From NCBI GenBank assembly GCA_039931435.1, contig JBDTRY010000076.1, forward strand, positions 1 to 15,190: a DNA stretch of 15,190 bases, written 5' to 3'. This document shows positions 6,655 to 14,267 of the stretch, in pieces. The notes beneath the pieces were generated by a model that did not search any database, was not told where the DNA came from, and was given only the letters and a program-made list of their open reading frames with translations. Made by a program: the position numbers and the translations under genes. The stretch comes from JBDTRY01 sp039931435 (GTDB taxonomy: Bacteria > Acidobacteriota > Thermoanaerobaculia > Gp7-AA8). Each line of letters opens with the position of its first letter. The first letter of the stretch is position 1.

Positions 6655-8949
6655 TCAGGAGACACTTGTCGCCATCTCCACCCGGTTTCTTCCCCGATTC
6701 TTGGCTCGATAGAGCGCTTCGTCGGCACTCTGAATGAGTGCTGCAGCGGTCGTTCCCCCCGAAGGAAAAAGGGCAATGCCGGTGCTGATAGTCACCCGCA
6801 ATGGCTCAGCGACGTTCGGCACGCGGAACATGCGCTCACCGATTCGATGCCGGACCCTCTCCACAACGACGGCCAGGCTTTCCGCCTGGATCTCCGGGAA
6901 GATGACGGCGAACTCCTCTCCCCCATAACGGGCCACCGTGTCGATTTCCCTGACGCTCCCCAGAATCTCTTCCACGATGGACTTGAGCATTTCGTCCCCT
7001 GCAGGGTGTCCATAGGTATCGTTCACCACCTTGAAGTGATCGATGTCGATCATGGCAACGCCAAAAGCGCGACCGGAACGGGTGTGTCTCTTTACCTCCC
7101 GCAACAGGGTTTCCTGGAAGTAACGGTGATTGAACGCTCGAGTGAGCACATCCATCTGCGTAAGCTTTCTGATCTGTTGATAGTGGCTGGCAGAGACCAG
7201 AGCCGCAGCGGCCTGACTGGCGAAAATTTCGAGCGCCTGCACACTGTCGTCCGTTACCGGTCGTCCATCCTTGGGGCGGCGGACGGACATGTAGCCGAGC
7301 AGAATCTGCTCGTCGAGCATGGGCACGAGGATCATCTCCGATGTGCCCTCGCCTTCCAGCCGCAATCCCGCCTCCGTCGTTCTGACGAAAATGTCCGACT
7401 CTGCCTCCCAGAGGCGTTCTCCTGGAACTCGGAAAGAATTCGAGACGCGAAACTCAGGCTTGAAAAACTGGGTGATGTCTTCCTCGGGGACTTCCTTGCG
7501 CTGCACCTCGTCCCATATGTCGTCCAGCCCGGCCTGCGCTTTGCGGACGAAATGCTTTCTGGCCGCGTCGTGCAGGGCCAGGATGACGATGTCGAAACCC
7601 AACGAACTCCGAACGGCGAGCGCTATCTGCCTCAGAATCGTAGTGTCGTCGTGGTTGCTGATCAGAGAGCGGGAGACATCGAGGACTGTCTTCAGCGTGG
7701 CAGCGTAGTTTTCGGCCTCGTCGGTTTTCTGCTGCATTTCCTTTTTCAGGAGGTTGTCGCGGATGGCGATGCCGGCCTGATCGACCACCAGTCTCACCAG
7801 TCCGAGAATTTCATCGTCTTCCAGGATCATCTCTGACGTCTCATAAATGAAAACGCCATAGACAGCTTCAACGGTCTGGATGGGCATGACGATCTGACAG
7901 GTATCTTCGTTAGCCAGTGGGAATTGCCTGCCGCGGCCGGTGAACACCTCGAACGGTCCGCTGTGTCCGCTTCGAAGTCCGGATCCGGAAACCCAGCGGA
8001 TTATCGACTGATCTGTTGGTCTGCAATCACCGAAACGGAAGACCGAGTAAGGACGGGCTCCGAAGGACTCCCAGGTCACGGCTGCAGCTGCTTTCAGAGG
8101 GAGAATGGACGTGAGCATGTCCACGAGCTTCTGGAACGTCGCCTCCTCTCCTTCGGCTGCCAGAAGAGAGGCCGTACCGTCTCGAAGAAGCGACAGCTCC
8201 CGATTGCGTTGCATAAGTTGCCGGTTCTCCTGTTCTCCCCGCCGCTCGCGAGCGACGACGCGAGCGACGAGAAGAACTGGAAGGAAAGCGAGCAACGTGC
8301 CCGCCACCCCTTGCTTGATGGTGCCGACCACTTCGATGACCATGATGGGAATGAGAAGCACCTGCACGCCCACCCATTGACCGATTTGTGCCATCAGGCC
8401 CCGACTGCCAGTGGGGGCCTCCAGGACGCCTCGCGCGAATCGGATGGCGAACTCGATCACAGTCGCAGTGACGAGAATCAAACCCAGGGCGGCGATCCTC
8501 GTGACCGGAGCCTGCTGCAACCCTGTCAGCAATTCCACGCTTATGGCCGCGCCGTAATAAACGAGAGAGCGGGCGGAAGCATCGGACAGGTCGCTCCAGC
8601 CGAACCTGCGCTGGCCGCCCATACGCAGGACCAGCCGCGCGGCGAGCAGGGCAGGCAGTGGCAGAAGGGCGAACGCCGGCCGTCCGTCGAGAAGAACCGC
8701 CGGAATGATGACCGCCGATTCGAGTCCCGCCAGGTAGCCGGACCGTTCGGAATCGAGCAGGCCGCAGAGAAAGACCAGCAAACCGAATATCGCCAGCGAT
8801 GCATAGTCCGATGGCAAGGAACGCGCTTCCTGCACGCAAGCCATCGCGGCGCCGATGAAGAGCGCCACGCTGAGAATTCGAGTTCCGATGCTCCTGTACA
8901 TTTGGATTGGGGTCCTTCGCCGAGCCTTTTCTTTGCGCATTCTCGTCAT
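6655..8949 (-). CDS. Membrane-bound diguanylate cyclase with two GAF domains (GGDEF)
   Basis: This 764-residue protein makes c-di-GMP from two GTP. The N-terminal 230 residues hold about six or seven hydrophobic segments (for example around 24-40, 48-66, 72-88, 92-108, 128-143, 152-170, 192-228), a membrane sensor like the MASE domains. A basic linker and coiled coil follow, then GAF-like domains at about 255-400 and 425-590. The GGDEF domain starts near MDVLTRAFNHRYF (599) and carries DIDHFKVVNDTYGH, the active-site GGEEF (676-680), and an inhibitory I-site REID (667-670) five residues before it, so product feedback inhibition is expected. The start is uncertain: ATG at 8949 has no RBS; ATG at 8940 and 8901 are in frame, the last with AAGGA 11 nt upstream. 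The sensed signal is unknown. Confidence 0.92.
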   Translation of the reverse strand: MTRMRKEKARRRTPIQMYRSIGTRILSVALFIGAAMACVQEARSLPSDYASLAIFGLLVFLCGLLDSERSGYLAGLESAVIIPAVLLDGRPAFALLPLPALLAARLVLRMGGQRRFGWSDLSDASARSLVYYGAAISVELLTGLQQAPVTRIAALGLILVTATVIEFAIRFARGVLEAPTGSRGLMAQIGQWVGVQVLLIPIMVIEVVGTIKQGVAGTLLAFLPVLLVARVVARERRGEQENRQLMQRNRELSLLRDGTASLLAAEGEEATFQKLVDMLTSILPLKAAAAVTWESFGARPYSVFRFGDCRPTDQSIIRWVSGSGLRSGHSGPFEVFTGRGRQFPLANEDTCQIVMPIQTVEAVYGVFIYETSEMILEDDEILGLVRLVVDQAGIAIRDNLLKKEMQQKTDEAENYAATLKTVLDVSRSLISNHDDTTILRQIALAVRSSLGFDIVILALHDAARKHFVRKAQAGLDDIWDEVQRKEVPEEDITQFFKPEFRVSNSFRVPGERLWEAESDIFVRTTEAGLRLEGEGTSEMILVPMLDEQILLGYMSVRRPKDGRPVTDDSVQALEIFASQAAAALVSASHYQQIRKLTQMDVLTRAFNHRYFQETLLREVKRHTRSGRAFGVAMIDIDHFKVVNDTYGHPAGDEMLKSIVEEILGSVREIDTVARYGGEEFAVIFPEIQAESLAVVVERVRHRIGERMFRVPNVAEPLRVTISTGIALFPSGGTTAAALIQSADEALYRAKNRGRNRVEMATSVS

Positions 8950-9034
8950 TTCGCGTCACCACATCGTCAACGGTTTCGCATTTATGCGTCATGGATTCAA
9001 CTTCCTCTGTAGAGAGCCGTGCCGGCCGTGCCAT

Positions 9035-9043
9035 TGCTATAAT
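9035..9043 (+). promoter_or_regulatory. Extended -10 promoter of gatB
   Basis: TGC-TATAAT is a perfect -10 hexamer with an extended TGn element. It ends 8 nt before the gatB ATG at 9052, so transcription would start at about 9050-9051. No Shine-Dalgarno sequence lies between, and no clear -35 hexamer is visible, as is common for extended -10 promoters. Confidence 0.65.
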
Positions 9044-9051
9044 TCAGGCCA

Positions 9052-10497
9052 ATGCAGGTGTGGGAAGCGACGATCGGTCTCGAGGTTCATGCGCGGCTGC
9101 TCACGAAATCGAAACTGTTCTGCGGTTGCTCAACGGAGTTCGGCGCGCCGCCCAACAGCCATGTCTGCCCGGTCTGCCTCGCCTACCCTGGCTCGCTGCC
9201 CGTCTTAAACGGCAAAGCTGTCGAGCTCGCGGTGCGCATGGCACTGGCCACGGAATGCAGAGTCCAGCTTCATTCGGTCTTCGCCCGGAAGAATTACTTC
9301 TACCCCGACCTCCCCAAGGGGTACCAGATTTCGCAATATGACCGCCCTCTGGCCCTGGGCGGCTCTATCGAGATCCTCGTCGGCGATAGGTGCAACTCCG
9401 TTCGCATTCACCGCATCCACATCGAAGAAGACGCCGGCAAGCTCATTCACGACGCGTCCCTTCCCGGAATCTCCGGTACAAACTCTCTCGTAGATCTGAA
9501 TCGTGCTGGCGCGCCGCTGATCGAAATCGTCAGCGAGCCGGACATCCGCACTGCCGACGAGGCGGTCGCCTACCTGACGCGGTTGCGGCAGATACTGATG
9601 TATACGGGCGTCTCCGACGGAAACATGGAGGAAGGATCGCTGCGGTGCGATGCGAACGTGTCGGTTCATCAGCCCGATGCGCCACTTGGTACTAGAACCG
9701 AAGTGAAGAATCTGAACTCGTTTCGATTCGTGGGACGGGCCATCGAATACGAGATCGATCGGCAGATCGCAGAGTTGGAACGAGGGGGGCGAATCGTTCA
9801 GGAAACCCGTCTCTACGATCCAGCTGCAGGTGAGACCCGCCCCATGCGCTCCAAGGAAGAAGCACACGACTACCGCTATTTCCCCGAGCCTGACCTGCTT
9901 CCATTGCGCCTGGAAGAAGTTGAAGTCGAAAGCATTGGCCAGACTCTTCCGCCACTCCCGGCCGCCCGCTCCGAAAGGTATCAGAAGGAATTCGGGTTGT
10001 CTGTGCAGGACGCAGAGGCGCTCGTCACGACACGCGAGCTGGCCGATTTCTTCGAGGAGACGGCCGTTCGTTCCGGAAATCCACGTCTGGCCGCGAACTG
10101 GGTACGCAATGAGGTCCTGCGCGTGCTGCACGACACGCGGCTGTCGCTCGAGCAGTGGCCCGTCGATGCCGGTGGGCTGGCCTCACTGATCGCTCTCATT
10201 CAGTCGGAATCGATCAGTGGAAAGCAGGCCAAGGAAGTATTCGAGGAGATGTCCGCAACGGGAGAGCCTCCTGGGGCGATCGTGGAACGGCGAGGGATGG
10301 GCCAGTTGAACGACCCCGATGTCGTTCGCGACGCGGCGCGCCGGGTCATCGAACGCCACGCAGCGCAGGTCGAGCAGTACCGCCGTGGCAAGACCGGAAT
10401 CTTCGGATTTCTTGTCGGCCAGGTCATGAAGGAAACCGGAGGTAAGGCCAGGCCGGAACTGGCCAACTCCATTCTTCACGAGATGGTCGACGGATGA
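9052..10497 (+). CDS. gatB: Aspartyl/glutamyl-tRNA(Asn/Gln) amidotransferase subunit B
   Basis: A full-length 481-residue GatB. It activates Glu- or Asp-mischarged tRNA by phosphorylation, and GatA supplies ammonia to give Gln-tRNAGln or Asn-tRNAAsn. Marks: the N-terminal IGLEVHARL (Glu11, His13 region of the kinase site), the zinc ligands FCGC (24, 26) and CPVC (39, 42), the YFYPDLPKGYQISQYDRPL block, IHIEEDAGKLIHD (122-134), DLNRAGAPLIEIVSEPD and GNMEEGSLRCDANVSV, followed by the helical GatB/YqeY tRNA-binding tail ending in GFLVGQVMKETGGKA. The ATG at 9052 is the family start. It stands alone: gatC and gatA are not adjacent. The leader may be absent (see promoter). It converges on an exported-protein gene 56 bp away, with no obvious terminator in between. 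Confidence 0.97.
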   Translation: MQVWEATIGLEVHARLLTKSKLFCGCSTEFGAPPNSHVCPVCLAYPGSLPVLNGKAVELAVRMALATECRVQLHSVFARKNYFYPDLPKGYQISQYDRPLALGGSIEILVGDRCNSVRIHRIHIEEDAGKLIHDASLPGISGTNSLVDLNRAGAPLIEIVSEPDIRTADEAVAYLTRLRQILMYTGVSDGNMEEGSLRCDANVSVHQPDAPLGTRTEVKNLNSFRFVGRAIEYEIDRQIAELERGGRIVQETRLYDPAAGETRPMRSKEEAHDYRYFPEPDLLPLRLEEVEVESIGQTLPPLPAARSERYQKEFGLSVQDAEALVTTRELADFFEETAVRSGNPRLAANWVRNEVLRVLHDTRLSLEQWPVDAGGLASLIALIQSESISGKQAKEVFEEMSATGEPPGAIVERRGMGQLNDPDVVRDAARRVIERHAAQVEQYRRGKTGIFGFLVGQVMKETGGKARPELANSILHEMVDG

Positions 10498-10553
10498 TGT
10501 TTCAGGTACCGGGGACGAAGATCAGAGCCCGCCCTGCACCGCAGTCTGCGCGC

Positions 10554-11339
10554 TTACTGCGCTCCGGGCACGGGCGTGTCGACTTCCCGGAAATCGGAAG
10601 GTACCTGAAAGTGTGAGCCCGGAACCGCGGCCACCTTTTTCACGGCCGTGATGTTCATGGTCATCGTCGAAGTTTCGCTCTTGCCGCCCTTGCCGGTCGT
10701 TACTGTGTTGATGACCTGCTTGAGGGGTAGGCCCTTGATGGCGCCCCGCTCCTTGTCGATGAGGGAGTCGAAATCCTCGATTCCGGTCTTGAATCCCTGA
10801 TCCTGCAGAAAGACATGGATCTCCGGATTCAGTTTCGGTGTGGCCCAGATCTCGGCGGTGCTCTCGATGTGGTTCTTGTTCCTGAATCCGATGACACGGA
10901 TGTTCATGTCGTAGGAAGTCAGCATTTTGTACTTTTGTGTTGGATACCCTTCGATCGTGCCGCCGTCGCCTTCTTCGCTTACTGTCACCTTCTGGTTGTC
11001 GAGAGAGATCTTCAGCAGGACGGGCATGGCGCTGGTGATTGCCCCCAATGCGGCAAAAATCTGCTCGGAGTCGATCACGTAATACGTTTTCTCTTTCAAA
11101 TCCATGACCGTCATCGTCCGGCCGGCGTCGGTGGAAATGACGGCCGATCCCTCCCTGAACATGGGATGGTTACCCGATTCGACATTGATGCGAAAGCTGG
11201 AGCCGTCCACCTCGGCGTTTCCGGCGAGGCTCATCGTTTTCCCCCTGCTTTCGGAGACGTTTCTGAACTGATAGCTGAGTCCCGCAAAACTGGAGACCGA
11301 TACGAGCAACATGACCATTGCAGCGAGGAACCGTTTCAT
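10554..11339 (-). CDS. Exported protein of unknown function (DUF4412-like)
   Basis: A 261-residue protein with a Sec signal peptide (MKRF, hydrophobic core, cleavage likely after SSFA at residue 19) and no lipobox or later membrane segment, so it is probably periplasmic. The mature protein is beta-rich: it opens with a strand pattern like YQFRNVSES and AEVDGSSFRINVESG, then MTVMDLKEKTYYVID, and later an IEGYPTQKYKML segment and EIWATPKLN. This order (reporting a salt-like 'stored state', conversion and 'GYxTxKY' motif) is what I recall for DUF4412/LolA-like lipid-binding folds, but the link is weak. The start is firm: GGAGGA 4 nt before the ATG. It is divergent from the FadL-type gene, with which it could share a lipid-related role; that is inference only. 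Confidence 0.7.
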   Translation of the reverse strand: MKRFLAAMVMLLVSVSSFAGLSYQFRNVSESRGKTMSLAGNAEVDGSSFRINVESGNHPMFREGSAVISTDAGRTMTVMDLKEKTYYVIDSEQIFAALGAITSAMPVLLKISLDNQKVTVSEEGDGGTIEGYPTQKYKMLTSYDMNIRVIGFRNKNHIESTAEIWATPKLNPEIHVFLQDQGFKTGIEDFDSLIDKERGAIKGLPLKQVINTVTTGKGGKSETSTMTMNITAVKKVAAVPGSHFQVPSDFREVDTPVPGAQ

Positions 11340-11365
11340 GAATCCTCCGTCTTCTGGAAAGGGCT

Positions 11366-11371
11366 ATTCTA
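11366..11371 (-). promoter_or_regulatory. Candidate -10 element for the exported protein gene
   Basis: On the minus strand this reads TAGAAT, a 5/6 match to the -10 consensus, 26 nt before the ATG at 11339. No clear -35 at normal spacing. The divergent FadL-type gene has the same hexamer on the other strand (11409-11414). Confidence 0.4.
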
Positions 11372-11405
11372 CGCGAAACATTGTGAACGACAGCACAAAC
11401 CGCTG

Positions 11406-11414
11406 TGGTAGAAT
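11406..11414 (+). promoter_or_regulatory. Candidate extended -10 promoter of the FadL-esterase operon
   Basis: TGG-TAGAAT is an extended -10 with a 5/6 hexamer. Transcription would start near 11421, giving a leader of about 50 nt before the TTG start at 11472. No convincing -35 is seen; TTGTGA at 11381 is 22 bp away, too far. Confidence 0.45.
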
Positions 11415-11458
11415 CCGCCCGCCATCGCCTCAAGATAAACTGATTAGTCATTGTGGAT

Positions 11459-11465
11459 AAGGAGG
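11459..11465 (+). promoter_or_regulatory. Ribosome binding site that fixes a TTG start
   Basis: AAGGAGG at 11459-11465 is a full Shine-Dalgarno match, placed 6 nt before TTG at 11472. This makes TTG 11472 the likely start of the FadL-type gene. The in-frame TTG at 11451 lies before the site, and ATG at 11502 has no site of its own. Confidence 0.75.
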
Positions 11466-11471
11466 TTACCT

Positions 11472-12776
11472 TTGCGTAACTCTCGTTCGGGCTTCCCCGG
11501 CATGTTCATTCTGGTGCTCCTGATTGCGGCAGGTACCACCGCCGCCTTCGGGTCAGGATTCTCAATCTTCGAACAGGGCGCGAAAGCTACCGGCATGGGC
11601 GGAGCGTTCACTGCAACGGCGGACGATCCCAGCGCCATGTTCTATAACGTAGCCGGGATCGCCTATCAGCGCCATCTGTCGGTGCTGATCGGAGGTACGG
11701 CGATCAACTTCAACAACGAATTCCGAGGCGAAGAAGGTACCTTCCCCGGACCGCAAGGGACCGCCCACTACCAGGCTCACACATTCATTCCTCCCAATGC
11801 CTATGCGGTTGTTCCCATCGGCGAGAATCTCTCGTTCGGAATCGCGGCGTTTTCCGCCTTCGGGTTGCGGACGGACTGGGCGAACAACGATACCTTCAGC
11901 GGGCGGTTCATCTCGCAGGACGCGAACCTCAAGACCGTTTCCATTCAGCCCTCACTGGCCTGGAAGACGTCCAACGGAAAGTTCGCCATCGGCGCCGGCT
12001 ATGAGTACCGAGCGGCCACGATCACCCTCGACCGGAACGTGCCGGCCATCAATCCCTTCACTCAGCGCATCGTCGATGTCGTCCATGCCCGGCTGACGAG
12101 CGATCGCGATCACGACACCGGCTTCACGGCGGGACTGATCTTCGCTCCCACGGACACGCTGCGTTTCGGTGCATCCTACCGCGCCTCGCAGGACATCAAA
12201 TTCGGCGGCAACGCCACCTTCACCCAGATCCCTACGGGCAACGCCCAACTCGACGGAATCATCAAAGCCACGCGTCTGCCCCCCGCTCAGGGAATCAGCG
12301 CCACGCTGCCGTTTCCTTCCACGCTTTCGGCCGGTGTGGCCACCACCGCCATCCCCAACTGGACCGTCGAATTCGACTACAACCGGGCAGAGTGGAGCCG
12401 CTTCAAGAGCCTCGATGTCGCTTTCGACGTGACGCCGGCAAACAACCTCTCTGTCGCCGAAAACTGGAAAGACTCGTCCTCCTACCGCATCGGAGCCAAC
12501 CACCCCGTCACCGAGAACTGGGACGTACGCCTCGGTGCCGTCTACGATGAATCGCCTCAGCCCGTGGAAGCAGTCGGGCCGTTACTTCCCGATTCCGATC
12601 GGATAGGCGTTTCTTTCGGCCTCGGCTACGCCAGCGGCCCATGGCGCCTGGAAGCGACCGAGTTCGTTCTTCACTTCATGGACCGCAACACACTCGGTCG
12701 CAACGACAACCAGTTCAATGGAACCTATAAGACCAGCGCCAATCTCATCGGCCTCAACATCGGCTACGTCTTTTGA
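11472..12776 (+). CDS. FadL/OmpP1/TodX-family outer-membrane transport protein
   Basis: With the TTG start the product has 434 residues, normal for FadL-type 14-stranded barrels that carry fatty acids and other hydrophobic molecules across the outer membrane. A signal peptide (hydrophobic FILVLLIAAG core) ends near AFG-SGF, and the mature N-terminus has the family plug motif GFSIFEQGAKATGMGGAFTA followed by DDPSAMFYNVAGIA. In most family members the second block contains Asn-Pro-Ala; here it is Asn-Val-Ala (59-61). The rest is strand-rich, with repeated W/Y-rich turns such as WTVEFDYNRAEWSRFKSLD, and ends in GYVF, a C-terminal aromatic barrel signal. A GDSL esterase follows after 23 bp, so the two probably form an operon for using lipid or ester substrates. 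The substrate itself cannot be read from sequence. Confidence 0.88.
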   Translation: MRNSRSGFPGMFILVLLIAAGTTAAFGSGFSIFEQGAKATGMGGAFTATADDPSAMFYNVAGIAYQRHLSVLIGGTAINFNNEFRGEEGTFPGPQGTAHYQAHTFIPPNAYAVVPIGENLSFGIAAFSAFGLRTDWANNDTFSGRFISQDANLKTVSIQPSLAWKTSNGKFAIGAGYEYRAATITLDRNVPAINPFTQRIVDVVHARLTSDRDHDTGFTAGLIFAPTDTLRFGASYRASQDIKFGGNATFTQIPTGNAQLDGIIKATRLPPAQGISATLPFPSTLSAGVATTAIPNWTVEFDYNRAEWSRFKSLDVAFDVTPANNLSVAENWKDSSSYRIGANHPVTENWDVRLGAVYDESPQPVEAVGPLLPDSDRIGVSFGLGYASGPWRLEATEFVLHFMDRNTLGRNDNQFNGTYKTSANLIGLNIGYVF

Positions 12777-12799
12777 GCCGCAGCGCAAGGAGAAGACTC

Positions 12800-14194
12800 A
12801 TGATCCGAAAATCGATTTCGAAATTCGTTGCGATCTGCGCGGTGCTTTCGCTGCTTGCCGTCCCGTCATTCGGAGCCCGCGGCAAGGCTGATTTCACCCG
12901 CTACGTCGCTCTGGGTGACAGCTTCGGGGCCGGCTTCTCGAACGGATCCCTCGTTGATGCACACCAGGTGTGGAGTTATCCCGCTGTGATCGCCCGTCAG
13001 GCCAGGTCCAAGGACTTCCAGCAACCCCTGGTGAGCCAGCCGGGAATCCCTCCGGAACTGGCGCTGCTCAGCCTTTCCCCGCTCGTCATCGGACCGAAGG
13101 CGACGACCAACGGTTCTCCGACCAATCTGAACCTGCCACGGCCCTACAACAATCTGTCCATTCCGGGAGCGCGGGCCGTCGACCTTACAACGCTCACAGG
13201 CAAACAACCTGTGACAGGCACTGCCACCAGTTTCGCCCAGTTCATCCTCAGAGGGCTGGGCACGCCCGTTGATCAGGCCCTGGCGCAGAGCCCGACATTC
13301 GTCTCGATTTTCATCGGCGGCAACGATGTACTGGGCGCTGTGCTCGGCGGAACACCCGCCCTGCTCACTCCTCTCGATGACTTCAAGACGGCTTATACCG
13401 CTGCTCTGGACAGGCTCGTGGCCGGTGCCCCGAACGCCGGCATGGTCACGGCCGGAGTCCCGGGAGTCACCTTTCTTCCGTACGCCAACACGGTCCCCCC
13501 TGTCCTGGTCAATCCTGCAACGAGCCAGCCAGTCCTCGGGCCGGACGGTAAACCAATCTTTCTCGTGGCGGATCTCGGCGGCGGCAACTTCGGTCAGCTA
13601 CCCCCGGGCAGTCTTGTGCTTCTCCCGGCGATCTCGAAGATCAGTACGGGATTCGGAATCCCGGCGGCGCTGAAACCGAACTTCCCCAACTTTCCCGACG
13701 TAGGCAAGCCACTGGCGGATACGGACGTACTCACTCCAACAGAGATCGCAGTAATCGAGACCCGCGCCGCGGACGTAAACGCCTTCATCCGCTCAGCCGC
13801 GGCCGCGCGGGATATCCCGTTCACCGATCTCGCCCCCCTTCTGGCAAACCTGAAGAACGGTCTCAATGAGGGAGGTGTGATTCTGAACACCTCGTTCCTG
13901 ACCGGCGGAGCGTTCGGTTACGACGGATTTCATCCGACGGACATCGGCTACACACTGATCGCCAACGAGTTCATCAAGACGATCAACAACGCTTACGGAA
14001 CGAAGATCCCGCAGGCCAGCCTCCTGCCGTTCTTCGCCAACAACGCACCCGAAGACAGCGCTCAGCAGATTCCCCAGGACGGCATGACGTTCTCGTTCAG
14101 TCTGTTGACCTGGGAGAGCATTTACGGCATTTCGGGCGCTGATCGAACTGTGGAAGCGCCCGTTGTCAGCAAGCCCGCACCGAACACCATGTAA
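12800..14194 (+). CDS. Secreted GDSL/SGNH-family esterase or lipase
   Basis: A 464-residue exported hydrolase. The start is ATG 12800, preceded by AAGGAG at 7 nt spacing; a Sec signal peptide ends near SFGA (residue 26). SGNH blocks: block I YVALGDSFGAG with catalytic Ser41, block II LSIPGARAVDL (Gly123 region), block III FIGGNDVLG with Asn175, and block V DGFHPTDIGY with Asp375 and His378. All four catalytic positions are intact. The protein is longer than the minimal 200-250 residue fold: the segment between blocks III and V is large and proline/glycine-rich, and about 70 residues follow the catalytic dyad, which may mean extra substrate-binding loops. Placed 23 bp after the FadL-type gene and ahead of a strong terminator, it likely frees fatty acids for that channel. 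Exact substrate (acylglycerol, phospholipid or other ester) is unknown. Confidence 0.9.
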   Translation: MIRKSISKFVAICAVLSLLAVPSFGARGKADFTRYVALGDSFGAGFSNGSLVDAHQVWSYPAVIARQARSKDFQQPLVSQPGIPPELALLSLSPLVIGPKATTNGSPTNLNLPRPYNNLSIPGARAVDLTTLTGKQPVTGTATSFAQFILRGLGTPVDQALAQSPTFVSIFIGGNDVLGAVLGGTPALLTPLDDFKTAYTAALDRLVAGAPNAGMVTAGVPGVTFLPYANTVPPVLVNPATSQPVLGPDGKPIFLVADLGGGNFGQLPPGSLVLLPAISKISTGFGIPAALKPNFPNFPDVGKPLADTDVLTPTEIAVIETRAADVNAFIRSAAAARDIPFTDLAPLLANLKNGLNEGGVILNTSFLTGGAFGYDGFHPTDIGYTLIANEFIKTINNAYGTKIPQASLLPFFANNAPEDSAQQIPQDGMTFSFSLLTWESIYGISGADRTVEAPVVSKPAPNTM

Positions 14195-14215
14195 GACTTC
14201 CTTCTGCAAATACGC

Positions 14216-14244
14216 AAAAGGCGAGCGGAAACGCTCGCCTTTTT
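14216..14244. terminator. Bidirectional intrinsic terminator with GAAA tetraloop
   Basis: AAAAGGCGAGCG (14216-14227), loop GAAA, CGCTCGCCTTTT (14232-14243), then T and GTTG. The 12-bp stem includes A-T pairs at its base, so each strand ends in a T-run after a GC-rich hairpin. It closes the FadL-esterase operon on the plus strand, and 14268-14657 on the minus strand. Confidence 0.93.
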
Positions 14245-14267
14245 GTTGTCGATCGAGAACTGGAGTT

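Noticed and set aside
6847..9012. Long plus-strand open frames (329 and 362 residues) opposite the diguanylate cyclase gene
   Set aside because: They are antisense shadows of a gene with clear GGDEF and GAF domains; their translations have no recognisable domain, are of low complexity (His, Arg, Gln, Asp rich) and have no RBS.
9205..10131. 308-residue minus-strand open frame inside gatB
   Set aside because: Mirror of strong gatB codon usage; no motif, RBS or promoter, and gatB is certain.
9052..10497. gatB standing without gatC and gatA as something unusual
   Set aside because: Scattered gat genes are common in many bacterial phyla, and the protein is full length with all key residues.
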